DNA of 64,000 bases from Ensifer adhaerens (GCF_013283195.1 NZ_JABEKT010000004.1:206352-270351); one strand, 5' to 3'; shown: positions 1 through 9,253, numbered from the stretch's first letter. The notes: generated by a model not told the origin, from the letters alone. Translations and numbers: made by a program.

Positions 1-103
1 GCGGGGCGGTGATCGCCTGGAATGTACTTTCGTTCGATTGTGCCCATGAAGGTCCGATCCCCGCCATCGCGAAGAGCAGAACAAGCAATGCCAGCCGTCT
101 CAT
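1..103 (-). CDS. Secreted protein of unknown function, N-terminus only (partial)
   Basis: The gene starts with ATG at 103 on the minus strand and runs off the left edge, so only about 34 codons are visible. They encode a clear Sec signal peptide: Met-Arg-Arg, then a hydrophobic stretch, then a likely cleavage site after S-W-A before QSNEST. A GGAGG-like ribosome binding site lies just upstream. The start is 25 bases downstream of the MscS stop codon, so it is probably the third gene of the SH3/MscS unit. The mature protein is not visible and its function cannot be guessed. Confidence 0.6.
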   Translation of the reverse strand, partial: MRRLALLVLLFAMAGIGPSWAQSNESTFQAITAP

Positions 104-128
104 CTTGGCCTCCCCAGCCCGAGAAAAC

Positions 129-2273
129 CTACTCCTGCGGTGCGCCCTCGCCGAGTGCTACCGCGGCATTCTTCTTGGCGATGGCATCGCGCGTTGCCGC
201 CGCTGCGGCCGCATTCTGCTCGTCGCCAGCCACCTGCACCGTCGGCGATGCGAAGGAGATGCCGTTCTCGTCGAACGCTTCCTTGATCATCGCCTGCGCC
301 CGGCGACGGACTTGCGTCTGGTGCCCGGGCTTCGTCGTCATTGCAAAGCTCAAACTGATGCCATAGTCGCCGAAGGCCTCCACACCCTTCATCTTCACGG
401 TCTCTATGATCATCGGACCCAGCTCGGGATCCTCGAGAAGTGCGGCACCGATGCCCTTCACCACCTTCTTCACCTTGGCGATATTGGCGTCGTAGGACAC
501 GTTGATCAGGAACTTGTCGATGACCCAGTCGCGGCTCATGTTCTGAACGGCTCCGAGGGAACCGAATGGCACGGTGAAGACCGGTCCGCGGTGATGCCGG
601 AGCCTCACCGAGCGGATGCTGAAGGATTCGACAGTGCCCTTGTAGCTGCCGCTCTGAATGTACTCCCCGATACGGAAGGCGTCATCCGTCATGTAGAAGA
701 TGCCGCTGATCACATCCTTGACCAGGGTCTGAGAACCAAAGCCGATGGCGACGCCAAAAACGCCAGCGCCAGCGATGAGCGGACCAATCTGCACGCCAAG
801 GCCCGAAAGGACCATCAACACCGCCACCACCAGGATGAAGGCGGCGAGGAAGTTGCGCAGGATGGGCATCAGCGTCAGCAGACGGGTGTTGCGGGCACGT
901 TGTGCCGGATCCATCGTTTCGCAGGCCGCGTGCTTGACACGCAGGCTGATCAGGCTCTTCGTCAGCTGCCAGATCAGATCAGCCGCCAGCAGTATGACGA
1001 TGCCGGCAAGGACACCACGGAAAATCCGGTTGAAGGCGTCGTCCTGGATCATCATCGATGCGTTGACGCGGAAGACAAGCGCAAGCCAACCCGCCGCCAG
1101 GGCAATGATCACAAGTCTGGCGCCGCGTTCGATCAACACGTTGCGCATCACGCGCATGTCGTCGTCGGCCGACGTGTCCAGCATCGTCTTGGCAAAGGCG
1201 CTGGTGAAACGCAGAAGCGGCGGCAGGCCGATGACGTAGAGGCCGATCCAGAACAGAACCCGCATGTCCGCCACCCACAGCAGCCACAACAGCACGAGAA
1301 ATGCGACCATCATGATATTGCCGACCACACGGCGCGAGCCCGTGGTAGCGCCCGCAGGTCGCCGCAGCACGGTAAGGATCGCAAGCGCAAGCACGACAAG
1401 ACCGAGAATGGCAGCAATAAAATCGCGAACGTCCGGGGAGACCGAAAGGGCGGTCATGGCGTCGCCGATGCCCCATATGCCGGCCGCAATACAAATTATC
1501 GCCGCTGACGAGCGATACCAGAACCGTGCATCCTCAGCCGTCAGCGAAAAATAGCCGGTTCGGCCGGACGGATCCGTCGCGTCGACCGGTCCGCCGGACA
1601 GTACGGCGGATGCAATAGTGATCAAAAGGCGGGCCCCGATCCAGGCAACAAGGAGCGGCGCAATGGTTTTTTCAAGCCGCAACGGCCAGTCGGCCACCGC
1701 AAGCACTGTGGTCGTGGCAATCGCGAACACGAGCAGCGGCAGCACCTTGACGAGCATCGAACGCGCAGGCCCAGTCAATTGGGCAGAACTCAATGTCCGT
1801 CTCAGCAGATAACGCAGGAGATATTCGGCGCCGTAGCCAATCACCAGGATGAAGAAGAAACCTTTGAGGATCGGCGACGAGCCGTGGTTTTCCATTTCTC
1901 CCGCCAGGCGCGCGCGCGCCGCGTGGAATTCGGGACCGATGCGCGGAAACGCTTTCGTGATGCCGGTCATGTGGCGACGGAGTTCAGCAGTCCAGCGCGC
2001 CGCAAACCCGCTCGCCGGCGCCGCATCGGCTGGCGCCGCCGTCTCCGGCGCTGTAGCGGCGGGCGTCGCTGGCCGTTTGGTGGCCAGCCATTGGCGCACT
2101 TCGGGATCATCGAGCAATTCGATCAGTTGCTGCACTTTTGCCGGTTCGGCGGCGGGTGCAGCGCCTTGCGTCTGGGCATGGCCTACGGACAGGAGCCCAA
2201 GGAATATCGTCAAAAAAGCGAGCATACGGGGCATCAGCCCCCAAACGCCATGCGACAATCTGATACCGATCAT
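129..2273 (-). CDS. MscS-family mechanosensitive ion channel with signal peptide
   Basis: This protein of about 714 residues belongs to the large MscS-like channels of the inner membrane, which release solutes on hypo-osmotic shock. It has a signal peptide, a periplasmic Ala/Pro-rich segment, and several hydrophobic helices from about residue 150. The MscS pore helix lies near residue 510 (GFGSQTLVKDVISGIF, typical of the family), followed by the beta domain and C-terminal cage. I chose the ATG at 2273 because an AGGGGG box is well spaced from it; the ATG at 2282 directly abuts that box. The gene lies about 110 bases downstream of the SH3-protein gene on the same strand and probably shares its promoter. 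The ligand or the force sensed is unknown. Confidence 0.9.
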   Translation of the reverse strand: MIGIRLSHGVWGLMPRMLAFLTIFLGLLSVGHAQTQGAAPAAEPAKVQQLIELLDDPEVRQWLATKRPATPAATAPETAAPADAAPASGFAARWTAELRRHMTGITKAFPRIGPEFHAARARLAGEMENHGSSPILKGFFFILVIGYGAEYLLRYLLRRTLSSAQLTGPARSMLVKVLPLLVFAIATTTVLAVADWPLRLEKTIAPLLVAWIGARLLITIASAVLSGGPVDATDPSGRTGYFSLTAEDARFWYRSSAAIICIAAGIWGIGDAMTALSVSPDVRDFIAAILGLVVLALAILTVLRRPAGATTGSRRVVGNIMMVAFLVLLWLLWVADMRVLFWIGLYVIGLPPLLRFTSAFAKTMLDTSADDDMRVMRNVLIERGARLVIIALAAGWLALVFRVNASMMIQDDAFNRIFRGVLAGIVILLAADLIWQLTKSLISLRVKHAACETMDPAQRARNTRLLTLMPILRNFLAAFILVVAVLMVLSGLGVQIGPLIAGAGVFGVAIGFGSQTLVKDVISGIFYMTDDAFRIGEYIQSGSYKGTVESFSIRSVRLRHHRGPVFTVPFGSLGAVQNMSRDWVIDKFLINVSYDANIAKVKKVVKGIGAALLEDPELGPMIIETVKMKGVEAFGDYGISLSFAMTTKPGHQTQVRRRAQAMIKEAFDENGISFASPTVQVAGDEQNAAAAAATRDAIAKKNAAVALGEGAPQE

Positions 2274-2391
2274 CCTGAACATTCCCCCTGCGATCGGCGG
2301 AGTGCCGATCGATTCCTGCCCTCATCCGCACAAACGCTAACACAGTCCCCGACGTTTATGCCAACTTCCGTTTCCGGTGCGCCTTTTCGGA

Positions 2392-4989
2392 TCAACGACG
2401 ACGGAAACCTCCGCCGCCACCGCCATGAAATCCGCCGCCGCCTCCGTGAAAACCACCACCGCCGGAGAACCCGCCTCCACCAAATCCGCCGCCACCACCG
2501 CCGCCAAATCCGCCGCCACCGCCAAATCCGCCCGGGCGATCGAACCCGCCCCCTCCGAAACCGCCACCGGTTGGGGCATTCAGTGGACGCTGGTTGAATG
2601 ACTGGTACTCGAATGAGCGCTGATTGCCGACCTGGCGCCCGGCGCGGTCGATCGCCAGATGGTCGGGCGCTCGATTGCGGGCCGCAGTTCCGCCGCCAGT
2701 GGTGCGGCGATTGTCGATCCGCTTGTTCAGGTTTTGCGCCGCGTCCGGGTGCTGGGTCGCAAACTGCTGCCCGGACTTCTTCGCGCCCTGAATCGATGGC
2801 TTTTGAACCGGCTGCCAGCCGTCCTGCGTGTGCTTCTGCCATTGACCATTGTCGCGGCGGTAGACATTGCCGTCGCGCCCGGCATAGACGTCACCGCCCT
2901 TGCCCCCCGCGACGAAACCATGATTGCCGTCGGACGTGCGCCAACGGGCGCCAGCGGCTCCTCCAGCGGTCGAACCGCCGCTGATGCGGGCGAAATCCGA
3001 CCCACGCTTGACCGCGGCCGTCCCCCAGTTGCCGTAAACGTTGCTGCCGCCGCGTGCGATCGCCGCGTTGCCCGTCCGGGGATTGTAGGCCGCGACGAAA
3101 CCGCGCTCACCCGCAGGACCGTAGGCTGCCGCACCGCGAATGTAGGTGCCAGTCCGCGGGTTGTAGGCGGCACCTGCCACGATGCCGCGATAGGGGCCAT
3201 AGGCGTAGCCGTAGCGTCCAAAGGTTCCGACAGCCGGATTATAGAAGGCACCTACGCCATAGGTGATGGGCCGCGGATAATAGGGCCAATAGCCGCCCCC
3301 GGCCCAGCCATAGTCCCAGTAGTCGTCATAGTACCAGCCGGTTCCATAGACGAATGTGTCCCAGGCGAGATACGCCCCCAGATAGCCCATGGTGTAGCCG
3401 AACCAGACCGCGTCCGGCTCGGTTTCATAGATCCGCACATAGGTGGCATTGTAGACCGGCGACGACGGCGGGATCGTGTAGACTTCGTCCGGAACGGCCT
3501 TCGCCACTGTGAACGGCCCGGTCGGGGTATCGCCGACAAACCAGACACCATCCTTCAGCACGAAATACTTATCGGCGACCTTGATCACCGTCTCGTTGGT
3601 GTTGACGGCGTAGGTGAGCGACGTTCCGTCGATCTTCTCGAATTTCGGGTCGCCGCTATAGGCGACATCAACCGTGACGGAGCCGTCCAGAGAGACGCGC
3701 GCTTTTTCGGGGATGCTTGCCTTTAGCCTGGCTTCGGCATTCTCCGAGGTGCCGGGAACCGATGAGCGGACGGTATAATAGGAAGCGTCCTCGGGAATAT
3801 TCAGGAAATCCTGCGGTAGGTCGGGCGTAGCGAAGGTCCAGGGCCCCTCAAGCGACGCGGCCGCGAACCAGCGGCCCGAGACCAGCACGTACCAGTTCGA
3901 ATCCGCATCTAGATAGAAGACGTCGCTTTCGGTGTTCGTTGCAACCTTCAGCGCGGTTCCCGGCACCGGTTCGAGCTTCGGTTCACCGTTGAAGACGAGC
4001 AACTCCGACGGCTTGTCGGAATAGACGACCTTCGGCGCCGTGCCCTTCCCGGCAACCAGAGGGATCGCCGCCTTCGCATCCTTCCAGTCGTCGCCGTCGG
4101 GCAACTTGGCGAAGAGATCGGGCAGCGCGGTTGCCGGCTGCCAGCCATTCGACAGGTCCTTCGACTGAAGCCATGCCTTTTCGTTGCGAAGGTAGTAAGT
4201 GCTGTCCGCGTCGAGCTTGAACAGATCCCAATTGGTGTTGACGGCGAAGGAAAGGCCCTCAACACCCTTGACTGGCGCGAACACGGCCTTGCCGTCCGTC
4301 TGGACAAGCAGCGCCGGCTCCTTGCTGACATAGATCGGCGGCGGATCGGCTTTCAGTCCCTCGACGTTGCCGAGCCGTTCATAGTCGGCAAGGCTCGCCG
4401 TCAGCTTGTCCTCCGACAGCGTTATGGTGCCAACAGGCATCAACTTGCCGACGTCCAGTGCCAGGTCGGCAAGCTCCTGCCGATCGAGCACCGAGAAATT
4501 GATCTCGTCGACCTTGATGTCGGAGACGATGACCTCGTTAGAGCCGCTATCCGTCACGGTCTTGCCCGTCACCCCGATGACACCGAAGATCGGCTTGGCA
4601 TCGTCGGACTGCTTGTACTCGGCAGCAATCAGGGCGTCGAGATCGGTAAAATCCTTCCAGGCGTTCACCTGCGGTTGGTAGAGCGTGATCGTCGCCCCCT
4701 TGTCGGTCTTGTAGGCGCGTGGCCATCCGAGGCCTTTCGGGTCTGCATCGCTCAGGTATTTGCCGCTGACGAAGCCATCCTTTCCCTCGAAGCTGACGGC
4801 GCACCAGGTGCCGGCATCATCACATTCCTTGACGTCGACCTGCGCGCCCTCGTCTATCGCTCCCATGCTGTCAAAGCCCGTGCCCGGACCGGCGCGAAAG
4901 TTGACCGACGCCGTCGTCGTGGCGGGGCCTGCCCACGCTGGAGCGGTAGCAATGGCGAGCAGGGTCAGGGTGAAGCTTATTCCGCGCAT
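2392..4989 (-). CDS. Secreted SH3-domain protein with three internal repeats and Gly-rich tail
   Basis: The 865-residue protein begins with a Sec signal peptide (cleavage after PAWA). A bacterial SH3 domain follows at about residues 22-80 (VNFRAGPGTGFDSMG), a fold often used for cell-wall binding. The middle holds three related repeats with the pattern NTN/NTE, then a YY/WYVL strand, then WF/WL and a P-rich segment. A Tyr/Trp-rich part follows (GTGWYYDDYWDYGWAGG). The last 60 or so residues are almost pure Gly with Phe and His. The ATG at 4989 fits a GGAG box and gives the signal peptide; an in-frame extension to 5160 crosses the regulatory element at 5091-5108 and is unlikely. The molecular role is unknown; an envelope or surface function is inferred. 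Confidence 0.85.
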   Translation of the reverse strand: MRGISFTLTLLAIATAPAWAGPATTTASVNFRAGPGTGFDSMGAIDEGAQVDVKECDDAGTWCAVSFEGKDGFVSGKYLSDADPKGLGWPRAYKTDKGATITLYQPQVNAWKDFTDLDALIAAEYKQSDDAKPIFGVIGVTGKTVTDSGSNEVIVSDIKVDEINFSVLDRQELADLALDVGKLMPVGTITLSEDKLTASLADYERLGNVEGLKADPPPIYVSKEPALLVQTDGKAVFAPVKGVEGLSFAVNTNWDLFKLDADSTYYLRNEKAWLQSKDLSNGWQPATALPDLFAKLPDGDDWKDAKAAIPLVAGKGTAPKVVYSDKPSELLVFNGEPKLEPVPGTALKVATNTESDVFYLDADSNWYVLVSGRWFAAASLEGPWTFATPDLPQDFLNIPEDASYYTVRSSVPGTSENAEARLKASIPEKARVSLDGSVTVDVAYSGDPKFEKIDGTSLTYAVNTNETVIKVADKYFVLKDGVWFVGDTPTGPFTVAKAVPDEVYTIPPSSPVYNATYVRIYETEPDAVWFGYTMGYLGAYLAWDTFVYGTGWYYDDYWDYGWAGGGYWPYYPRPITYGVGAFYNPAVGTFGRYGYAYGPYRGIVAGAAYNPRTGTYIRGAAAYGPAGERGFVAAYNPRTGNAAIARGGSNVYGNWGTAAVKRGSDFARISGGSTAGGAAGARWRTSDGNHGFVAGGKGGDVYAGRDGNVYRRDNGQWQKHTQDGWQPVQKPSIQGAKKSGQQFATQHPDAAQNLNKRIDNRRTTGGGTAARNRAPDHLAIDRAGRQVGNQRSFEYQSFNQRPLNAPTGGGFGGGGFDRPGGFGGGGGFGGGGGGGFGGGGFSGGGGFHGGGGGFHGGGGGGFRRR

Positions 4990-5090
4990 CTCGCATCTCC
5001 GACGTGGTCGAAACTGTCTTATTGCCCGCGGGTTTATGCGCGGGTCGGTCCCACATTCTTCAACACCATCGCTCCGGCCAGATCCGCCGC

Positions 5091-5108
5091 AAGTACGTAA
5101 CAGTAACA
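5091..5108 (-). promoter_or_regulatory. AAGTAC-GTAACAGTAAC element upstream of the SH3/MscS unit
   Basis: This is one of six copies in the window of an 18-bp element (consensus AAGTACGTAACAGTTACA). This copy differs at one core base. Its GTACTT end points towards the SH3 gene, 101 bases upstream of that start codon. Orientation and distance match the copies at other genes. A binding site for an unidentified regulator is inferred. Confidence 0.7.
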
Positions 5109-5257
5109 ACGGCCGTAATTTCGGGCTTGCCTCGGCGCGCAGCGGCGCCTTCCCGAGCAATTATCCGTGTATTGGCGCCTAGTGATTGCATCGAGTCATT
5201 TATTCGAGCAAACTCATATGTATGATTTGGTGACGCCCACATGCGGAGGAAACACAC

Positions 5258-5716
5258 GTGAACACAAAAGCACCCAGCCAGATTGATGTCTTTGTCGGTT
5301 CCCGCGTCAGGATGCGTCGGTTGATGGCCGGGTTGAGCCAGGAAAAACTGGCGGACGGACTCGGAATCACCTTCCAGCAGGTCCAGAAATACGAAAAAGG
5401 CACGAATCGCATCGGTGCCAGCCGGCTACAGGCCATCGCCGACGTTCTCGGCGTTCACCCAAGCTTCTTCTTCCAGGAAGGCGAAGAGGGCGCAACCCCG
5501 CGGGCGGGCCTTGGCGATGTGCGCGAACCCAACGAGATCTCGTCCTTCGTGTCGTCGAAAGAGGGCATTGCGCTCAACCGGGCCTTCCTGAAGATCACCG
5601 ACCCGGTGCTGCGCAAGAAGATCATCTCGCTGGTCGCGGCCGTCGCACAGACGCCCGAGGCAGAAGCTGTCGCTGCCCATGGCAGTGCGACGCACGCCCC
5701 TGACCTCCACGGATAG
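5258..5716 (+). CDS. XRE-family helix-turn-helix regulator
   Basis: The 152-residue protein has an N-terminal HTH_3 domain at about residues 11-66: SRVRMRRLMAGLSQEKLADGL, then the recognition-helix region FQQVQKYEKGTNRI. A short Ala-rich C-terminal region of unknown function follows. It starts at GTG, chosen because GGAGGA lies 7 bases upstream. Such small SinR/Cro-like proteins are common in rhizobia and bind DNA as dimers. It sits 29 bases upstream of the SARP-like regulator and shares its strand, so it may belong to control of the YcaO-TfuA locus. Its target is unknown. Confidence 0.9.
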   Translation: MNTKAPSQIDVFVGSRVRMRRLMAGLSQEKLADGLGITFQQVQKYEKGTNRIGASRLQAIADVLGVHPSFFFQEGEEGATPRAGLGDVREPNEISSFVSSKEGIALNRAFLKITDPVLRKKIISLVAAVAQTPEAEAVAAHGSATHAPDLHG

Positions 5717-5745
5717 GCCCGACCGGTTGCCGATGAGATAGCCAG

Positions 5746-7617
5746 ATGAAATTTCGTTTGCAGACCCTCGGACGGTTACGTCTCGTCGATGAAGACGAGT
5801 GCGACGTCGCCTTCCCCGAAAAGGGTCTGCTCATTCTCGCTCAGGCGATCGCCGGCGGCCATCGCGAGCAATCGCGTAACGACGTCGCCAAGCTCTTGTG
5901 GAACGAAGTCGTTCCGAGCCAGGCCTTTGTCAATCTGCGCAAGACGATATCCCGCGTCACCTCGCGGCAGGAGGAACTCGGCCACACGTTCCTCAGTTTT
6001 TCGCCATCGACCGTCCGGATGGAGCCGGAAGCGATTGCGAGCGACCTCGACGACATCGTCGGAAACGACGATCAGGATGTGTTATCGCGTTTCCGGTGGG
6101 CCGCAGAAAAATTCCGCGACGACTTCCTCAAGGATCTGAAATCGCAGGGCCAGGCGCTGCGCGACTGGATCGCCCAGCAACGCTCCGATCATGCCGCTCT
6201 CCTGCGCGAGAGCCTGATCAACGCGGCCGACAATGCGACCGGTCCGGATCGAAGGCTCGTCAGATCGACTGCCGTCAAGCTTCTGGAGAGAAACCCCGAA
6301 GACGACGAGGTTCGCAAGATCCTCGATACTGCCCTGGCATTGGAGGGGCGGCAATTCGATGCGCGCCTGCTGCCAAGGGGTGGCCCGCTACCCGTGCCTG
6401 CCAAAGCGGCGCCATTGCCAGCCGCCGCCATTGAACCGCTGCTGGAGACCATGAGCGAGATGCGCCCGCCGCGCGTGGTGCTGCTGCCGCCAGGCGCCGG
6501 CAACGCCGACGCGACGGCAACATTGTTTGCTCATTCCTTGATCGAGGACGTCACCATCGGCCTTTGCGCACTTCGCTCGGTCTCGGTGATCGCACCCTAC
6601 ACTGCCGCCCAGATCAGCCTGCAGGCAGACAAGGCCAGCACCTACGAACAACACGCCATCAGCTACATCCTCGATACCCGCCTGACCAATGAGGGCAGCC
6701 GCCAGACGTTGTTTACGCAGCTCATCTTCTTTGCCAACGACGAAGTGATCTGGGCCGACCGCTTCACGCTCGATGACCGCGGGTTGATGAAGTCGCGACA
6801 GGAGATCGCGCGACAGATCGCATTCGCCATCGCCAGCCAGGTCGAGCGCAACGAGACGATGCGCAAGACCTACGAAGGCAATGGTGGCTCCTATCGCAGT
6901 TACCTGCTTGGCCAGCGCTACCTCAAGCAACTCAATCTGCCGGAGGTGCGGCGCGCCCGGAAGAGTTTCCGCGAGGCGCTCAACCAGAATGCCGACCTGG
7001 CTCCGGCCATGAGCGGGCTTGCGCGCAGTTACTTCGTCGAGTGGCTTTTGACCGCCCGCGGCGACAGCGAACTCCTGGCTCTTGCCGAACAGCACGCCCG
7101 AGAGGCGATCGCCATCGACGATACCCTTGCGGCCGGTTACCGCGAACTGGGCGTCGTCAAACTTTACAGCCGACAATTCGACGAGAGCATCGAGTTTCAT
7201 GAGCGAGCCGAAGCGCTCAGCCCGCAGCACGCCAATGTGATTGCCAGCTACGCCGATACGCTCGTGCAGGCCTCGCGGCCGGATGGCGGCCTGCAAAAGA
7301 TCGAAGCGGCGATCAATCTCAATCCGATCGCTCCGGACGAGTATTTCTGGACCGCCGCCGGCGCCTGCTATTCGCTTGGTCAATACGATCAGGCTCTCGC
7401 CTATATCGAGCGAATGCGCGATCCCACGCCCGCCGATCGGCTCGCCGCAGCGAGCTGGGGCATGCTCGGCAATCGCAAAAAGGCAGGCCAGTACGTGCGC
7501 AAGACGTTTGAAGTTCATCCGGACTTCAACCTGGAAAAATGGATGGCGATCGTCCCGTTCCGGGAGGAATGGCAGAAAACCCATTACGGCGAAGGCCTGC
7601 GCAAGGCTGGCTTCTAA
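5746..7617 (+). CDS. SARP-like winged-helix regulator with TolB-like and TPR regions
   Basis: The 623-residue protein starts with a winged-helix plus BTAD-like region of the SARP/AfsR type (about 1-210; KFRLQTLGRLRLVDED is the typical opening). A TolB/FlgO-like segment follows (about 240-370), as in rhizobial adenylate-cyclase-like proteins. TPR-type helical repeats cover about 385-600. There is no cyclase catalytic domain. It probably binds DNA and senses a protein or ligand through the repeats. It lies directly upstream of the small peptide and ycaO on the same strand. SARP proteins often control natural-product genes, so local activation of the RiPP locus is a reasonable inference. The ribosome binding site is weak (GAGATA). 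Confidence 0.85.
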   Translation: MKFRLQTLGRLRLVDEDECDVAFPEKGLLILAQAIAGGHREQSRNDVAKLLWNEVVPSQAFVNLRKTISRVTSRQEELGHTFLSFSPSTVRMEPEAIASDLDDIVGNDDQDVLSRFRWAAEKFRDDFLKDLKSQGQALRDWIAQQRSDHAALLRESLINAADNATGPDRRLVRSTAVKLLERNPEDDEVRKILDTALALEGRQFDARLLPRGGPLPVPAKAAPLPAAAIEPLLETMSEMRPPRVVLLPPGAGNADATATLFAHSLIEDVTIGLCALRSVSVIAPYTAAQISLQADKASTYEQHAISYILDTRLTNEGSRQTLFTQLIFFANDEVIWADRFTLDDRGLMKSRQEIARQIAFAIASQVERNETMRKTYEGNGGSYRSYLLGQRYLKQLNLPEVRRARKSFREALNQNADLAPAMSGLARSYFVEWLLTARGDSELLALAEQHAREAIAIDDTLAAGYRELGVVKLYSRQFDESIEFHERAEALSPQHANVIASYADTLVQASRPDGGLQKIEAAINLNPIAPDEYFWTAAGACYSLGQYDQALAYIERMRDPTPADRLAAASWGMLGNRKKAGQYVRKTFEVHPDFNLEKWMAIVPFREEWQKTHYGEGLRKAGF

Positions 7618-7619
7618 AC

Positions 7620-7690
7620 TGGAGCATTCCGCGTTCAAGTGGCTTCACTCAAGGCGGATAAAATGTTCTAGAATCAAAGCGCACCGGGTG
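7620..7690. repeat. Possible degenerate RIME-like intergenic repeat
   Basis: The segment GGAGCATTCCGCG...AAATGTTCTAGAATC between the regulator and the peptide gene resembles one half of rhizobial intergenic mosaic elements, as seen more clearly at 10411-10520 and 47007-47109. The match is by eye only. Confidence 0.3.
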
Positions 7691-7694
7691 TTCT

Positions 7695-7714
7695 CCGTGC
7701 GTCCTTACGCACGG
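7695..7714. terminator. Hairpin with 8-bp stem upstream of the peptide gene
   Basis: CCGTGCGT-CCTT-ACGCACGG is a perfect 8-bp stem with a 4-base loop, between the SARP-like gene and the 76-aa peptide. There is no T-run, so it is a weak terminator candidate. It may instead be a leader-RNA structure or a DNA palindrome bound by a regulator. Confidence 0.4.
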
Positions 7715-7753
7715 CGCTCTCGCGCAATCACATGAGGGATAAGGGGAAAATTG

Positions 7754-7984
7754 ATGACGGCACAAACGACACAGGTAGTTGTATTTGGCGTTGAGGGTGA
7801 CGATGGCCTGTGGCTTGCCGATCTCGCGGCGGGAACTGTCACACGCATCGTAGATCCGCTCACCGGCGCCTTGGCTTCGGCAAACGAGCACAGAAATGCC
7901 GGCGCCACTGTGGTCAAGGGCGTGAACTTCGCCGTCAGGGCCAATTCGGCCGGCTCCGTCTCCGGCGGATTCATGGACGGCTAA
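7754..7984 (+). CDS. Small peptide, candidate RiPP precursor for YcaO-TfuA
   Basis: The 76-residue protein starts with ATG at 7754, with an AAGGGG box about 8 bases upstream; an in-frame TTG at 7751 is less likely. Its stop is only 18 bases before the YcaO start. The first 40 residues are acidic and hydrophobic (leader-like). The C-terminal third is rich in Gly, Ala, Ser and Asn and ends SAGSVSGGFMDG. There is no Cys, so Cys-derived thiazoles are not possible; Ser-derived oxazoles or backbone thioamides would be. It does not resemble the trifolitoxin precursor TfxA. The precursor role rests on position and size, not on recognised sequence. Confidence 0.7.
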   Translation: MTAQTTQVVVFGVEGDDGLWLADLAAGTVTRIVDPLTGALASANEHRNAGATVVKGVNFAVRANSAGSVSGGFMDG

Positions 7985-8002
7985 GCCTCGGCGCGCCCGT
8001 GC

Positions 8003-9253
8003 ATGACGATAGCCATCAATACGGATCGGGCGAACGAAAATCGCCCGATCTCAGCAAATTCCGACAATGCTGACAGATACTCCGACCGCGTCTGTGCGCC
8101 CGAAGAAACCTTCGCGCGCATCGCTTTGCTGTTGCCCGCTTTCGGCATCAGCAGACTGGCACGCCTGACCGGGCTCGACAGCATCGGCATCCCCGTCTGG
8201 AACGCGGTCTCTCCCAACGCAAAATCGATCGTCATCAATCAGGGGAAAGGCATCACCGATATCGACGCCAAGGTATCGGCGGCGATGGAAGCTCTGGAGC
8301 GTGCAGTCGCCTGCAACCCGTCGGCGCAAGTGCTAAACGCAACGCGACAGTCACTTCTGGAAAGCGGAGAAAGGGCGCTCAACCTGCCCGGCCTTGTCGC
8401 GGCAGGCGAGAGCGATCTCGGTGATGATGAACCGGCGCCATGGTTGCGCGGTTTCGATCTCATCGGTCAACAGACGACTTTCGTGCCGTTTCATGCCGCA
8501 CTGCTCGACCGCACGCTCGAGCGGTGCCGCTACTGGCAGTCGTCGGACGGACTTGCCTCCGGCAACACCGAAGACGAAGCAATCCTGCACGGCCTGCTGG
8601 AACGGATCGAGCGCGATGCCGAAACGTTGTGGCGGCTGCTGCCTTTAACGGCGCGTCTGAGCACGTGCATCGACGCCGGTTCGTTCAAAGACCCCATTCT
8701 CGATGACATGACAGGACGGATTGCCGCGGCCGGTCTCACGTTCCGCCTCTTCGATATGACCAGCGACATTGGCATCCCGTGTCTGACGGCGGTCATCGCG
8801 GATACCGGCATCCTCGAGGCGAAAGAACCGCACTACCATGACGTGACCATCGGGCATGGCGCCCATCCCGATCCGCGACGCGCCGCCATCCGGGCCGTCA
8901 CCGAGGCCGCGCAGTCCCGCCTCACCTATATCAGCGGCGCACGTGACGATGTCTTTCCGGAGACTTTCACCCGCAGGCTGCCGCGCGAGACCCAGCAACT
9001 GTTTGAGGCATTACCGCGCGCAGAAAACCCGGTCGCCGCGGTTGCCGGCAGCACAGCAAATTCGCTGATCGAATATGTGCTCGATGCCTTGAAGCGCGCC
9101 GGCATCGGCACCGCCGTGGCCGTTCCGCTGCTCGCCGAACCGTTGCCGTTTTCCGTGATCAAGGTCTTTGTGCCGGAACTCGAAAATCCGGATGGAGCAC
9201 GCAAGCGCCGTTTCGGCGCGCGGGCACTGTCGCGCGCCCTGGAGATCGCATGA
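8003..9253 (+). CDS. YcaO-domain protein (ATP-dependent backbone cyclodehydratase/thioamidase family)
   Basis: The 416-residue protein carries the three YcaO signature regions: a helix at 81-100 (GKGITDIDAKVSAAMEALER), SSDGLASGN...LLERIERDAETLW at 180-210, and GHGAHPDPRRAAIRAVTEAAQSR at 284-306. These hold the acidic and basic residues that bind Mg-ATP. YcaO proteins activate an amide carbonyl with ATP. TfuA-linked members install thioamides or azol(in)es. The C-terminus (ALSRALEIA) lacks the Pro-rich end of many azoline-forming YcaOs, which fits a TfuA-dependent thioamidation type. It overlaps tfuA by ATGA, so the two are translationally coupled. The start has no strong ribosome binding site. 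Confidence 0.92.
   Translation: MTIAINTDRANENRPISANSDNADRYSDRVCAPEETFARIALLLPAFGISRLARLTGLDSIGIPVWNAVSPNAKSIVINQGKGITDIDAKVSAAMEALERAVACNPSAQVLNATRQSLLESGERALNLPGLVAAGESDLGDDEPAPWLRGFDLIGQQTTFVPFHAALLDRTLERCRYWQSSDGLASGNTEDEAILHGLLERIERDAETLWRLLPLTARLSTCIDAGSFKDPILDDMTGRIAAAGLTFRLFDMTSDIGIPCLTAVIADTGILEAKEPHYHDVTIGHGAHPDPRRAAIRAVTEAAQSRLTYISGARDDVFPETFTRRLPRETQQLFEALPRAENPVAAVAGSTANSLIEYVLDALKRAGIGTAVAVPLLAEPLPFSVIKVFVPELENPDGARKRRFGARALSRALEIA

Noticed and set aside
9..1508. 499-codon plus-strand open frame
   Set aside because: It lies antisense inside the MscS channel gene. It is Arg/His/Asp-rich with no family motif, and is a shadow of GC-rich coding DNA.
2400..2570. Short tandem repeats of GGN codons, considered as a separate repeat or CRISPR-like array
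   Set aside because: They encode the Gly-rich tail of the SH3 protein in frame; there are no regular spacers.
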